Shown here one piece after another: positions 15,728 to 24,176 of a DNA stretch of 64,000 nt. The notes below the pieces were generated by a model. That model did not search any database, was not told where the DNA came from, and saw only the letters and a list, made by a program, of their open reading frames with translations. The stretch lies in the NCBI RefSeq assembly GCF_001646665.1, contig NZ_LWBU01000347.1, positions 74,530-138,529 of the forward strand, given 5' to 3'. How positions within the stretch are numbered: the stretch's first letter is position 1; the number at the start of each line of letters is the position of its first letter. A program made the position numbers and the translations under genes. The DNA is from Streptomyces noursei. GTDB taxonomy: Bacteria > Actinomycetota > Actinomycetes > Streptomycetales > Streptomycetaceae.

Positions 15728-16381
15728 TCAGATCCGGTACCCGGAACCCGGCACGGTGACGATCACCGGCGGTTCGCCGAGCTTGCGGCGCAGGGTCATC
15801 ACGGTCACGCGCACGACGTTGGTGAAGGGGTCGGTGTTCTCGTCCCAGGCCTTCTCCAGCAGCTGCTCGGCCGAGACCACGGCGCCCTCGCTGCGCATGA
15901 GGACCTCCAGCACCGCGAACTCCTTCGGCGCCAGCTGGATCTCCCTGCCCTCCCGGAAGACCTCGCGCCGGTTGGGGTCGAGCTTGATCCCGGCCCGCTC
16001 CAGGACGGGCGGCAGCGGCACCGTCGTCCGCCGGCCGAGCGCCCGCACCCGTGCCGTGAGCTCGCTGAACGCGAACGGCTTGGGCAGGTAGTCGTCCGCG
16101 CCGATCTCCAGGCCCTCGACGCGGTCGCTGACGTCACCGGAGGCGGTGAGCATCAGGACGCGGGTCGGCATGCCGAGGTCGACGATCTTGCGGCAGACGT
16201 CGTCGCCGTGGACGAGCGGCAGGTCGCGGTCGAGCACGACCACGTCGTAGTCGTTGACCCCGATGCGCTCCAGGGCGGCCGATCCGTCGTACACGACGTC
16301 GACGGCCATGGCCTCCCGGCGCAGACCGGTGGCCACCGCATCGGCGAGCAGCTGCTCGTCCTCGACGACGAGTACGCGCAC
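15728..16381 (-). CDS. cutR: CutR response regulator
   Basis: OmpR-type regulator of 217 residues. The receiver starts VRVLVVEDEQ, with the phospho-acceptor in VVVLDRDLPL and YLPKPFAF. The winged helix ends VTVMTLRRKLGEPPVIVTVPG. Start is GTG at 16381 with AAGGA 7 nt upstream (GGAGGAAGGAACCACCT). It is first in the cutRS operon. A 14-bp palindrome (16603-16616) lies upstream in the divergent region shared with a small gene. Confidence 0.93.
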   Translation of the reverse strand: MRVLVVEDEQLLADAVATGLRREAMAVDVVYDGSAALERIGVNDYDVVVLDRDLPLVHGDDVCRKIVDLGMPTRVLMLTASGDVSDRVEGLEIGADDYLPKPFAFSELTARVRALGRRTTVPLPPVLERAGIKLDPNRREVFREGREIQLAPKEFAVLEVLMRSEGAVVSAEQLLEKAWDENTDPFTNVVRVTVMTLRRKLGEPPVIVTVPGSGYRI

Positions 16382-16707
16382 AGGTGGTTCCTTCCTCCGA
16401 GCCCGGTGCCGGGCAGGTCTTCCGCACTGGCCGTGCGCATCCATCCTGCCCCGTACGCGCGTAAACCGGCTGTAAGGCGGCTTGGGACGGCAGACGACCA
16501 CTGTGCGGCGATACGGGAATCAACTGAATTCACGGACGAGTTGAGGTTTCCGTGAGGAAGCCCTTGGGGAGGACGACTGCACACCCGAGATCACGCCCCG
16601 TATGTGGCGCGCCACAAACCGCTCTGTCCCCCAGAGGTGCAGTGCGTGATCGAACGACAACCCTCGGCACACCCCCGTGCCACCGACCCATGACGAGGGG
16701 GCGCACG
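16382..16707. other. divergent intergenic region cutR / small gene
   Basis: 326 nt with the promoters of cutRS (leftward) and of the small gene (rightward). The clearest element is the perfect palindrome at 16603-16616. No other gene is supported. Confidence 0.5.
16603..16616. promoter_or_regulatory. 14-bp perfect palindrome TGTGGCGCGCCACA
   Basis: A perfect inverted repeat about 90 nt before the start of the small gene and 220 nt upstream of cutR. It shares the TGTG-N6-CACA frame with the palindrome downstream of cutS. Confidence 0.4.
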
Positions 16708-16881
16708 ATGGACGCTTTCACCGCAGGACTGCTGCAGCGCATAAGGGCCACGGAGACCGACCTCACTCGGGCTCGCGAGACGGGAGACGACTTCCTGGCC
16801 GATGTCGAGCAGGCTGAGCTCGACGACCTGCACCGCCTCGCGGCGGAGCACGGCGTGGAGATCACCACCGCGATGGCCTGA
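16708..16881 (+). CDS. small conserved hypothetical protein (57 aa)
   Basis: Start MDAFTAGLLQRIRATETD. The protein is a charged, helical 57-residue chain (heptad-like ETDLTRARETGDDFLADVEQ), likely a short coiled coil. ATG at 16708 is preceded at 7 nt by GAGGGG; an ATG 18 nt upstream lacks a ribosome site. Codon use fits Streptomyces (third positions mostly G/C). Function unknown. A terminator follows directly. Confidence 0.75.
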   Translation: MDAFTAGLLQRIRATETDLTRARETGDDFLADVEQAELDDLHRLAAEHGVEITTAMA

Positions 16882-16902
16882 CCCCGGGCAGGACAGGGCC
16901 AG

Positions 16903-16945
16903 GGCCCCGGCCGCTCCGCAGATTCCGTGCGGGACGGCCGGGGCC
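16903..16945. terminator. bidirectional terminator
   Basis: GGCCCCGGCCG at 16903-16913 pairs perfectly with its complement at 16935-16945, between the convergent small gene and the inositol monophosphatase gene. Confidence 0.75.
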
Positions 16946-17058
16946 TTCCGCTTGCCCGGGGCGGCCCGGACCCGCGCGGGCGGGCCGCCGTCCCGGCGCC
17001 GCCCCGGCGGGCCTCCGCGGCGGCGGAGGACCCGTCCTGGTCGTACCGGGCGCCCGTC

Positions 17059-17868
17059 CTAGTCGTGCCAGGCGCCGAAGTCCTCCAGGAGGGCCTGGAG
17101 CGGCTCGAAGACCCCCGGGGACGCCGCCACCGTCAGCTCGCCCGTCGGCGGCGTACCCGGCCGCCCGCCGGTCAGCGCTCCCGCCTCGCGGGCGATCAGG
17201 GCCCCGGCCGCCAGGTCCCAGGGGTGCAGCCCCCGCTCGTAGTACCCGTCCAGGCGGCCGGCGGCCACGTCGCACAGGTCGACGGCGGCGGAACCGCTGC
17301 GCCGGATGTCCCGGAGCCGGGGGATCAGGCGCTGCGCCACGTCGGCCTGGTGGGCGCGGACCGCGGCCACGTAGTTGAACCCCGTCGAGACGAGGGCCTG
17401 GTCCAGCGGCGGGGCGGGGCGGCAGCGGACGGGCCGGTCGTTCAGGAAGGCGCCGCCGCCGAGGACCGCGCGGAAGGTCTCACCGCGCACCGGCGCCTCG
17501 ACGACGCCCACGACGGCCCGGCCGTCCCGCTCGGCGGCGATGGACACCGCCCAGGTCGGCAGGCCGTAGAGGTAGTTCACCGTGCCGTCCAGCGGGTCGA
17601 CGACCCAGCGGATGCCGCTGGTGCCCTCCGTGGCGGCTCCCTCCTCGCCGAGGAGTCCGTCGTGGGGACGGTGCTCGGCGAGGAAGTCCGTGATCAGCTT
17701 CTCGGCGGCGATGTCCATCTCGGTGACGACGTCGATCGGGCTCGACTTGGTCGCCGCCACCCCGAGGTCGGCCGGCCGGCCGTCGCGCAGCAGGGCACCG
17801 GCCCGGCGGCCGGCCTCCAGGGCCACGCCGAGGAGCTCGGTCAGGAGCGGGTCACGCGGATCGGTCAC
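17059..17868 (-). CDS. inositol monophosphatase family protein
   Basis: Mg2+-dependent phosphatase of 269 residues. The metal-binding motifs are in order: LLGEEGA, then WVVDPLDGTVNY, and near the C-terminus HPWDLAAGALIAREAG. Known family activities include inositol-1-phosphate, histidinol phosphate and PAP hydrolysis; which applies here is not decided by sequence. Start is GTG at 17868 with GAGGAGA upstream. It begins 9 nt after the ferrochelatase stop, so it is co-transcribed with hemH. Confidence 0.9.
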   Translation of the reverse strand: MTDPRDPLLTELLGVALEAGRRAGALLRDGRPADLGVAATKSSPIDVVTEMDIAAEKLITDFLAEHRPHDGLLGEEGAATEGTSGIRWVVDPLDGTVNYLYGLPTWAVSIAAERDGRAVVGVVEAPVRGETFRAVLGGGAFLNDRPVRCRPAPPLDQALVSTGFNYVAAVRAHQADVAQRLIPRLRDIRRSGSAAVDLCDVAAGRLDGYYERGLHPWDLAAGALIAREAGALTGGRPGTPPTGELTVAASPGVFEPLQALLEDFGAWHD

Positions 17869-17877
17869 GGGGTCTCC

Positions 17878-19017
17878 TCAGGCGTACGGGCTGTCGGCAC
17901 CGGCCGCCGCGGGCCGCTCGCTGCGGGCCGGGCAGCAGCCGACGGGGCACAGGTCGTGCGACGCGCCGAGGGCGCCCAGCGCGCACCGCTCCACCGAGGT
18001 CCCGCGCTCGGCCGCAGCGCGCTCCAGGACCAGGTCCCGGACGGCGGCCGCGAAGCGCGGGTCGTCGCCGACGGTCGCCGACCGGCGCACCGGGAGGCCC
18101 AGCTCGGCGGCCTTGGCGGTGGCCTCGGTGTCCAGGTCGTACAGGACCTCCATGTGGTCCGAGACGAACCCGATCGGGACCATGACGACCGCCGGTGCCC
18201 CGGCGGCGTGCAGGGCCTCCAGGTGGTCGCAGATGTCCGGCTCCAGCCACGGGATGTGCGGGGCGCCGCTGCGGGACTGGTAGACCAGCTCCCAGGGGTG
18301 CTCGACGCCCGTCTGCTCCCGGACGGCGTCGGCGATGAGCCGGGCCACGTCCAGGTGCTGCCGCACGTACGCGCCGCCCTCCCCGTGCTGGTCCGCCGGT
18401 CCGGAGGTGTCGGCGGCCGAGGTGGGGATCGAGTGCGTGGTGAACGCGAGGTGGGCGCCCGCGCGGACCGACTCGTCGAGCTCCGCCAGCGACGTCAGGA
18501 CGCCCTCGACCATGGGGCGGACGAACCCGGGGTGGTTGAAGTAGTGCCGCAGCTTGTCGACCCGGGGCAGCGGCAGCCCCTCCGCCTCCAGCGTGGCGAG
18601 GGCGTCGGCCAGGTTCTCCCGGTACTGCCGGCAGCCCGAGTACGAGGCGTAGGCGCTGGTGGCGAGGACCGCGATACGGCGGTGACCGGCGGTGACCATC
18701 TCGCGCAGCGTGTCGGTGAGGTACGGCGCCCAGTTCCGGTTGCCCCAGTGGACGGGCAGGTCGAGACCGGCGTCCGCGAAGTCCTTGCGCAGTGCGGCGA
18801 GCAGCGCGCGGTTCTGGTCGTTGATGGGGCTGACGCCGCCGAACAGGAAGTAGTGCTGCCCCACTTCCTTGAGGCGTTCCTTGGGGATGCCCCTTCCCCG
18901 GGTCACGTTCTCCAGGAACGGGACCACGTCGTCGGGGCCCTCGGGCCCGCCGAAGGAGAGCAGCAGCAGGGCGTCGTACGGGGCTGGATCGCGCTGATCG
19001 GCCATGGCATCGGACAT
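17878..19017 (-). CDS. hemH: ferrochelatase, coproporphyrin type
   Basis: Inserts Fe2+ into the porphyrin; in actinobacteria the substrate is coproporphyrin III (the CpfC role). The 379-residue protein has LLLLSFGGPEGPDDVVPFL at the N-terminus. The active-site histidine is in FTTHSIPTS and the conserved glutamate in PHIPWLEPD. A C-terminal cysteine cluster LCPVGCCPA, with the internal cysteine in SGCRQYREN, fits the [2Fe-2S] cluster of actinobacterial enzymes. Start is ATG at 19017; a second ATG 12 nt on is possible. TTGACA at 19089-19094 on the minus strand may be a -35, but no convincing -10 follows. Confidence 0.93.
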   Translation of the reverse strand: MSDAMADQRDPAPYDALLLLSFGGPEGPDDVVPFLENVTRGRGIPKERLKEVGQHYFLFGGVSPINDQNRALLAALRKDFADAGLDLPVHWGNRNWAPYLTDTLREMVTAGHRRIAVLATSAYASYSGCRQYRENLADALATLEAEGLPLPRVDKLRHYFNHPGFVRPMVEGVLTSLAELDESVRAGAHLAFTTHSIPTSAADTSGPADQHGEGGAYVRQHLDVARLIADAVREQTGVEHPWELVYQSRSGAPHIPWLEPDICDHLEALHAAGAPAVVMVPIGFVSDHMEVLYDLDTEATAKAAELGLPVRRSATVGDDPRFAAAVRDLVLERAAAERGTSVERCALGALGASHDLCPVGCCPARSERPAAAGADSPYA

Positions 19018-19152
19018 GGTGCCGATCCTGCCACCCGGTTCCGACAGCGGGGAAACCGCCGTGCGCCCTCACCCGTTCGGACGTAATCTGTCAAGGCTGC
19101 CCATACGCCTTACGCCTCACGCGCCCTACGCCTCACCGGCCGGAGTACCCCC

Positions 19153-20409
19153 TTGCCCAGTCCCTACCGCGCGATCTTCTCCGCCCCCGGCACCGTGGGG
19201 TTCTCCACCGCCGGCTTCCTCGGCCGTATGCCGCTGGCCATGATGGGCATCGGCATCGTCACCATGATCTCCCAGCTCACCGGCCGCTACGGGCTGGCCG
19301 GCGCGCTCTCCGCGACCCTCGCCGTCTCCGCCGCCGTGCTCGGCCCCCAGGTCTCCCGGCTGGTCGACCGCTACGGGCAGCGGAGGGTGCTGCGCCCGGC
19401 CACCCTGGTCACGGTCGCGGCCGTGGCGGGCCTGCTGGTCTGCGCGCAGCAGGGGTGGCCGGAGTGGACGCTGTTCGTGTTCTCGGCCGCCGCCGGCTCC
19501 GTGCCGAGCATCGGTGCCATGACCCGGGCCCGGTGGGCGACGATCTACCGGGGTTCGCCGCGCGAGCTGCACACCGCGTACTCGTTCGAGTCGATCATCG
19601 ACGAGGTGTGCTTCATCTTCGGCCCGATCATCTCCATCGGTCTGTCGACCGTGTGGTTCCCCGAGGCGGGTCCGCTGCTGGCCGCGGTGTTCCTGGCGGT
19701 CGGCGTGTGGTGGCTGACCGCCCAGCGCGGTACGGAGCCCCGCCCGCACCCGATCGAGCAGCACACCGGCGGTTCGGCGCTGCGGTCGCCCGGTCTGCAG
19801 GTGCTGGTGGCGGCGTTCGTCGCGACCGGCACGATCTTCGGCGCGGTGGACGTGGTGACCGTGGCGTTCGCGGAGGAGGAGGGCCACAAGGCCGCGGCCA
19901 GCCTGGTGCTGGCGGTGTACGCGCTGGGCTCGTGCGTGGCGGGGGCGGTCTTCGGCCTGCTGCACCTCAAGGGCGAGCCGTCGCGCAGGTGGGTCGTGGG
20001 TGTGTGTGCGATGGCCGTGAGTATGATCCCCCTCCAACTGGCCGGGAGCCTGCCGTTCCTGGCCGTGGCGCTCTTTGTCGCGGGCCTCGCCATCGCGCCG
20101 ACGATGGTGACGACCATGGCCCTCGTCGAGGCCCACGTACCGCGCACCAAGCTGACCGAGGGCATGTCCTGGACGGGTACCGGCCTCGCGGTCGGCGTGG
20201 CGCTCGGCTCCTCGGCCGCCGGCTGGGTGGTCGACGCCCACGGGGCGGCCGCGGGGTACGCGGTCCCCGGCGTCGCGGGAGTGCTCGCGGCCGTGGTGGC
20301 GTTCCTGGGGTACCGCCGGCTGCGCAGGCCGGTGCCGACGCGGGAGGGGCAGCGTGAGCGGGACTCTCAGGGCTCTGGGGAGCCGGAGCGAGAAGGACAC
20401 GTGGCGTAA
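19153..20409 (+). CDS. MFS transporter
   Basis: Major facilitator permease of 418 residues with about 12 hydrophobic segments. After the first pair of helices it has the loop DRYGQRRVLRPA, a motif-A-like cytosolic turn. The start is TTG at 19153 (reading LPSPYRAIFSAPGTVGF); no better start is in frame. The substrate is unknown. The last 56 nt overlap the start of the lactone oxidase gene in another frame, an unusually long overlap that suggests coupled expression. Confidence 0.85.
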   Translation: MPSPYRAIFSAPGTVGFSTAGFLGRMPLAMMGIGIVTMISQLTGRYGLAGALSATLAVSAAVLGPQVSRLVDRYGQRRVLRPATLVTVAAVAGLLVCAQQGWPEWTLFVFSAAAGSVPSIGAMTRARWATIYRGSPRELHTAYSFESIIDEVCFIFGPIISIGLSTVWFPEAGPLLAAVFLAVGVWWLTAQRGTEPRPHPIEQHTGGSALRSPGLQVLVAAFVATGTIFGAVDVVTVAFAEEEGHKAAASLVLAVYALGSCVAGAVFGLLHLKGEPSRRWVVGVCAMAVSMIPLQLAGSLPFLAVALFVAGLAIAPTMVTTMALVEAHVPRTKLTEGMSWTGTGLAVGVALGSSAAGWVVDAHGAAAGYAVPGVAGVLAAVVAFLGYRRLRRPVPTREGQRERDSQGSGEPEREGHVA

Positions 20410-21688
20410 CTGGGCGGGGACGGTGGCCGCGAGGCCGGTGCGGGAGGCGCGTCCCGCCTCCGTCGAGGAGCTGGCGGAGACGGTGCGGTCCGCCGCCCGG
20501 GAGGGCCTGCGGGTCAAGACGGTCGGCTCGGGCCATTCGTTCACGTCGATCGCCGCCACCGACGGCGTCCTGATCCGCCCGGACCTGCTGACCGGCATCC
20601 GCCGGATCGACCGCCGGGCGATGACCGTGACGGTGGAGTCGGGCACTCCGCTGAAGCGGCTGAACGTGGCCCTGGCCCGGGAGGGCCTGTCGCTCACGAA
20701 CATGGGCGACATCATGGAGCAGACGGTGGCGGGGGCGACCAGCACCGGTACGCACGGCACGGGCCGGGACTCCGCCTCGATCGCCGCGCAGGTCCGGGAG
20801 CTGGAGCTGGTCACCGCGGACGGCCGGGTGCTGACCTGCTCCGTGAAGGAGAACCCGGAGATCTTCGCGGCCGCCCGGATCGGGCTGGGCGCGCTGGGGG
20901 TCGTCTCGGCCCTGACGTTCGCCGTGGAGCCGGTCTTCCTGCTCACCGCGCGCGAGGAACCCATGACGTTCGACCGGGTCACCGCCGACTTCGAGGCGCT
21001 GCACGCGGAGAACGAGCACTTCGAGTTCTACTGGTTCCCGCACACCGGCAACTGCAACACCAAGCGCAACAACCGCAGCGCCGGCCCCGCGGCGCCGCCC
21101 GGCCGGGTCAGCGCCTTCGTCGAGGACGAGCTGCTGTCCAACGGGCTCTTCCAGGTGGTGAACTCGCTGGGCCGGGCGGTGCCCGCGACCGTTCCCGCCA
21201 TCGCCAGGGTCGCCAGCCGCGCCCTGTCCGCCCGTACGTACACGGACATCCCGTACAAGGTCTTCACGAGCCCGCGCCGGGTGCGGTTCGTGGAGATGGA
21301 GTACGCGCTGCCGCGGGAGGCGGCCGTCGGCGCGCTGCGCGAGCTGAAGGCGATGGTCGACCGGTCGCCGCTGCGCGTCAGCTTCCCCGTGGAGGTCCGG
21401 ACGGCACCCGCCGACGACATCGCGCTCTCCACCGCCTCGGGCCGGGACACCGCGTACATCGCGGTGCACATGTACAAGGGCACGCCGTACCGGTCGTACT
21501 TCACGGCGGCGGAGCGGATCATGACGGCGCACGGGGGGCGCCCGCACTGGGGCAAGCTCCACACGCGGGACGCCGCCTACTTCGCGGAGGTGTATCCGCG
21601 GTTCGGTGAGTTCACCGCGCTGCGCGACCGCCTCGACCCGGACCGGGTGTTCGGCAACGACTACCTGCGGCGGGTCCTGGGCGCCTGA
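20354..21688 (+). CDS. D-arabinono-1,4-lactone oxidase family flavoenzyme
   Basis: FAD-dependent oxidase of the sugar-lactone oxidase / alditol oxidase family, 444 residues. The FAD_binding_4 domain begins at about 25 (ARPASVEELAETV). It has VGSGHSFTSIA, where the histidine usually carries covalent FAD, and GATSTGTHGTGRD. The C-terminal ALO domain contains the conserved HWGK (RPHWGKLHT) and ends NDYLRRVLG. The exact sugar substrate is not known. Start is GTG at 20354 with GGGAGGGGCAGC upstream, inside the end of the MFS gene. It ends 4 nt from the convergent next gene. Confidence 0.9.
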   Translation: MSGTLRALGSRSEKDTWRNWAGTVAARPVREARPASVEELAETVRSAAREGLRVKTVGSGHSFTSIAATDGVLIRPDLLTGIRRIDRRAMTVTVESGTPLKRLNVALAREGLSLTNMGDIMEQTVAGATSTGTHGTGRDSASIAAQVRELELVTADGRVLTCSVKENPEIFAAARIGLGALGVVSALTFAVEPVFLLTAREEPMTFDRVTADFEALHAENEHFEFYWFPHTGNCNTKRNNRSAGPAAPPGRVSAFVEDELLSNGLFQVVNSLGRAVPATVPAIARVASRALSARTYTDIPYKVFTSPRRVRFVEMEYALPREAAVGALRELKAMVDRSPLRVSFPVEVRTAPADDIALSTASGRDTAYIAVHMYKGTPYRSYFTAAERIMTAHGGRPHWGKLHTRDAAYFAEVYPRFGEFTALRDRLDPDRVFGNDYLRRVLGA

Positions 21689-21692
21689 CCGC

Positions 21693-22556
21693 TCAGCCGG
21701 CCGGGCCGTCCGCGGACGGCGCCGGGGCGGGCGGAGCCGTGTCCTCCGGAGGCGCGGGGGCCGGGGAGGGCGGCGCCGTGCCGGGCCGCGCCGGGCCGGT
21801 TGTCGGTGCCGGCGCGGTGGTCGTGGGGCCGGTGGGGGCCGGGGTGGGGGTGGGAGCACCGGGGCCGCCGTCGCCGTCCGGTCCGGGTGTACGCGCCGGG
21901 GGCCGCTGCTCGTCCCGGTGCCGTTCCGGGTGCAGGTCCGAGGGCTGTTGCGGGTGCGCGGGCGACGGGGTGGTGGCCGGCCGGTGCGCGGAGTCGCCCC
22001 CGCGTACGACGCCGCTGACCGTGGTCCCCCCGCCGCCGCTGAGGTCCTGACCGGACATCAGCTCGTAGGCGGTGATGCCCGCCATGGCCACGCCGAAGAC
22101 CACCGCCGCCGCGAGCACCGAACGTTTCCAGCCACGGACGCGTGTGCCATACGTCGTGGCCCCGCCGAACTCCCCCTGGCGCCCGGCACCGTCCGCCGTC
22201 ACCCGCCGGAGGGGCGGTCCGCCCGGACGGGCCGGCGGCCGGGCCCGGCCGGTCCTCGGACGCGCCGCCCGGACCGTGGCACGCACCCGCTCCCCCGTGC
22301 TCCCGAGCACGTGCTGGAGGACCGAGCCCCCGCAGGTGGCGACGACGCTGATCACGCCCGCGCCCAGGACCGTGCCGTACACCCCCATCTTGGAGGCGAG
22401 TTTCGCCGCCACGACCGCGGCCACGGCGCTGCCCGCGACCTGGGCGGCGTTCAGATCGAGCCGCTTGCCCTTGCCCTTCATCCCTTCTGTCCCGTTATCT
22501 CGCGCATACGACTTATCGTCCATCTGAGATCTGATTTCACCCATCCGTACCAGCAT
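21693..22556 (-). CDS. conserved hypothetical membrane-associated protein with proline-rich tail
   Basis: I recognise no characterised family. The 287-residue protein has an N-terminal hydrophobic pair (AAQVAGSAVAAVVAAKLASK and TVLGAGVISVVATCGGSVLQ) and a basic loop. A third hydrophobic helix follows (VLAAAVVFGVAMAGITAYEL), then a Pro/Thr/Ala-rich tail of about 110 residues, probably outside the membrane. ATGs at residues 1, 5 and 12 are all possible starts; none has a strong ribosome site. A TATAAG hexamer lies just upstream. The gene is divergent from sepH. Confidence 0.65.
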   Translation of the reverse strand: MLVRMGEIRSQMDDKSYARDNGTEGMKGKGKRLDLNAAQVAGSAVAAVVAAKLASKMGVYGTVLGAGVISVVATCGGSVLQHVLGSTGERVRATVRAARPRTGRARPPARPGGPPLRRVTADGAGRQGEFGGATTYGTRVRGWKRSVLAAAVVFGVAMAGITAYELMSGQDLSGGGGTTVSGVVRGGDSAHRPATTPSPAHPQQPSDLHPERHRDEQRPPARTPGPDGDGGPGAPTPTPAPTGPTTTAPAPTTGPARPGTAPPSPAPAPPEDTAPPAPAPSADGPAG

Positions 22557-23010
22557 GCCGAGTTAAGGGACTTATAGGCGAATCGAATGGTTCCGTTTCT
22601 GGAGGTTCCGTGAAGGACACCACGAATGACGGGCGATCAGGGCATCCAACTGCCGTACCGGGGGAGAACTTCGGCGGCGCGCCGGTCCACCCAGGTGGCC
22701 CGAATGGAGTACTGTGGCGAGCCCTGGGCCCCGATCCCTTTCGGGCGTCCGGGACCAACGGGAGGGGGCCGAAAGCGGCACTCGTTCCGGCGGCGCCGCA
22801 GCACCGCACGGCCGCCTGCTGCACAGAGTGACCAAATCGGTCACCCTGAGTGGCGAACAGGTAACCGTGCCATAACGGCGTTCCAGGGCCCATGCCCGAC
22901 ACGCCGGGCAACTCGGCAAGGTTGTGGCAGGCTGCACCCGGGCAGGCCACACTCGACTAGCGGAAGCAGCGACGCAGGTGACGTCGGCAGGCACCACCCG
23001 GGAGGTCCCC
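22557..23010. other. intergenic region upstream of sepH
   Basis: 454 nt. A small reading frame (GTG at 22610, GGAGG 4 nt upstream, 73 codons) is the only gene-like object. Its third-position G/C, about 74 percent by my count, is low for this genome, so I do not call it. A weak sepH promoter (TGGCAG-N17-CACACT) lies near 22925-22955. Confidence 0.5.
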
Positions 23011-24054
23011 ATGCCCGAACTGCGTGTCGTGGCCGTCTCCAACGACGGCACACGACTGGTGCTGAAGGCTGCCGACAACACGGAGTACACGCTTCCGATC
23101 GACGAGCGGCTGCGCGCCGCCGTCCGCAACGACCGTGCCCGCCTCGGCCAGATCGAGATCGAGGTGGAGAGCCACCTCCGCCCCCGCGACATCCAGGCGC
23201 GTATACGCGCGGGTGCCTCCGCGGAAGAGGTCGCCCAGCTCGCCGGCATCCCCGTCGAGCGGGTACGCCGCTTCGAGGGCCCCGTCCTCGCCGAACGCGC
23301 CTTCATGGCCGAGCGCGCCCGGAAGACCCCGGTGCGCCGGCCCGGCGAGAACACCGGACCGCAGCTGGGCGAGGCGGTCCAGGAGCGGCTGCTGCTGCGC
23401 GGCGCCGACAAGGACACGGTGATCTGGGACTCGTGGCGCCGCGACGACGGCACCTGGGAAGTGCTGCTGGTCTACCGCGTCGCGGGTGAGGTGCACTCGG
23501 CGAGCTGGACGTACGACCCGCCCCGCAGGCTGGTCCAGGCCGTGGACGACGAGGCACGCGCGCTGATCGGCGAGACCGACGACGCGGTGGCCGTCCAGGA
23601 GCCGAGCTTCCCGTTCGTCCCGCGCATCGCGCGCCTCCCGCGCGACCGGCCGCTGGACCGGGCCCTCGACCGGCAGATGGAGCGCCCGGCACCCGTACCG
23701 GCGCCCGAGCCGGAGGAGGAGTCCGAGCGCGACTCGCTGACGAGCCTGCTGGAGGCGGTGCCGAGCTTCCGGGGCGACATGGTCGTGCCCGACCGCCCGG
23801 CCGCCGAACCCGCGACGGCCGACCCCGTCCAGGAGCCCGACGCGGAGGAGCCCCCGGCCCCCGCCGCCTCGGCGGGCGCCGGCTCGGCGTACGCGGACGT
23901 CCTGATGCCCCGCGCGGTGAGCGGTCACCGCGACCGTCTGACGGGCACGACCGACCGGCAGGCCGAGGCGGACGGCGTCCGCCCCGGGCGCCGCGCGGCG
24001 GTCCCCAGCTGGGACGAGATCGTCTTCGGTACGCGGCGCAAGAAGCAGGAGTAA
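23011..24054 (+). CDS. sepH: SepH septation protein (DUF3071)
   Basis: Cell-division protein of 347 residues. Family knowledge: SepH binds FtsZ and stimulates its assembly in Streptomyces and other actinobacteria. The N-terminal DUF3071 domain (about 1-165) starts MPELRVVAVSNDGTRLVLKA. It contains the helix-turn-helix-like part IRAGASAEEVAQLAGIPVERV and ends with the VIWDSWRRDDGTWEVLLVYR segment. The rest is an acidic, proline-rich disordered linker with a conserved C-terminal tip (VPSWDEIVFGTRRKK). ATG at 23011 has GGGAGGTCCCC upstream. It is monocistronic, with divergent and convergent neighbours. Confidence 0.93.
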   Translation: MPELRVVAVSNDGTRLVLKAADNTEYTLPIDERLRAAVRNDRARLGQIEIEVESHLRPRDIQARIRAGASAEEVAQLAGIPVERVRRFEGPVLAERAFMAERARKTPVRRPGENTGPQLGEAVQERLLLRGADKDTVIWDSWRRDDGTWEVLLVYRVAGEVHSASWTYDPPRRLVQAVDDEARALIGETDDAVAVQEPSFPFVPRIARLPRDRPLDRALDRQMERPAPVPAPEPEEESERDSLTSLLEAVPSFRGDMVVPDRPAAEPATADPVQEPDAEEPPAPAASAGAGSAYADVLMPRAVSGHRDRLTGTTDRQAEADGVRPGRRAAVPSWDEIVFGTRRKKQE

Positions 24055-24176
24055 CGGGAGCAGAGGGCGCGACGGCGGAGCGAGCGGCGCGTCACGCGCC
24101 GGGCGCGGGTCGCCGCGCCGCCCGCGCCGGTGGGGCGGGCGGCGGAACGACTCCCGGGGGTGCGGGCGGGGTTCGG

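Noticed and set aside
19089..19094. TTGACA on the minus strand as -35 of hemH
   Set aside because: No acceptable -10 at 16-19 nt; left as a remark only.
22626..23489. 287-codon frame overlapping the start of sepH
   Set aside because: It runs out of frame through the sepH coding region; sepH has the better start, ribosome site and family match.
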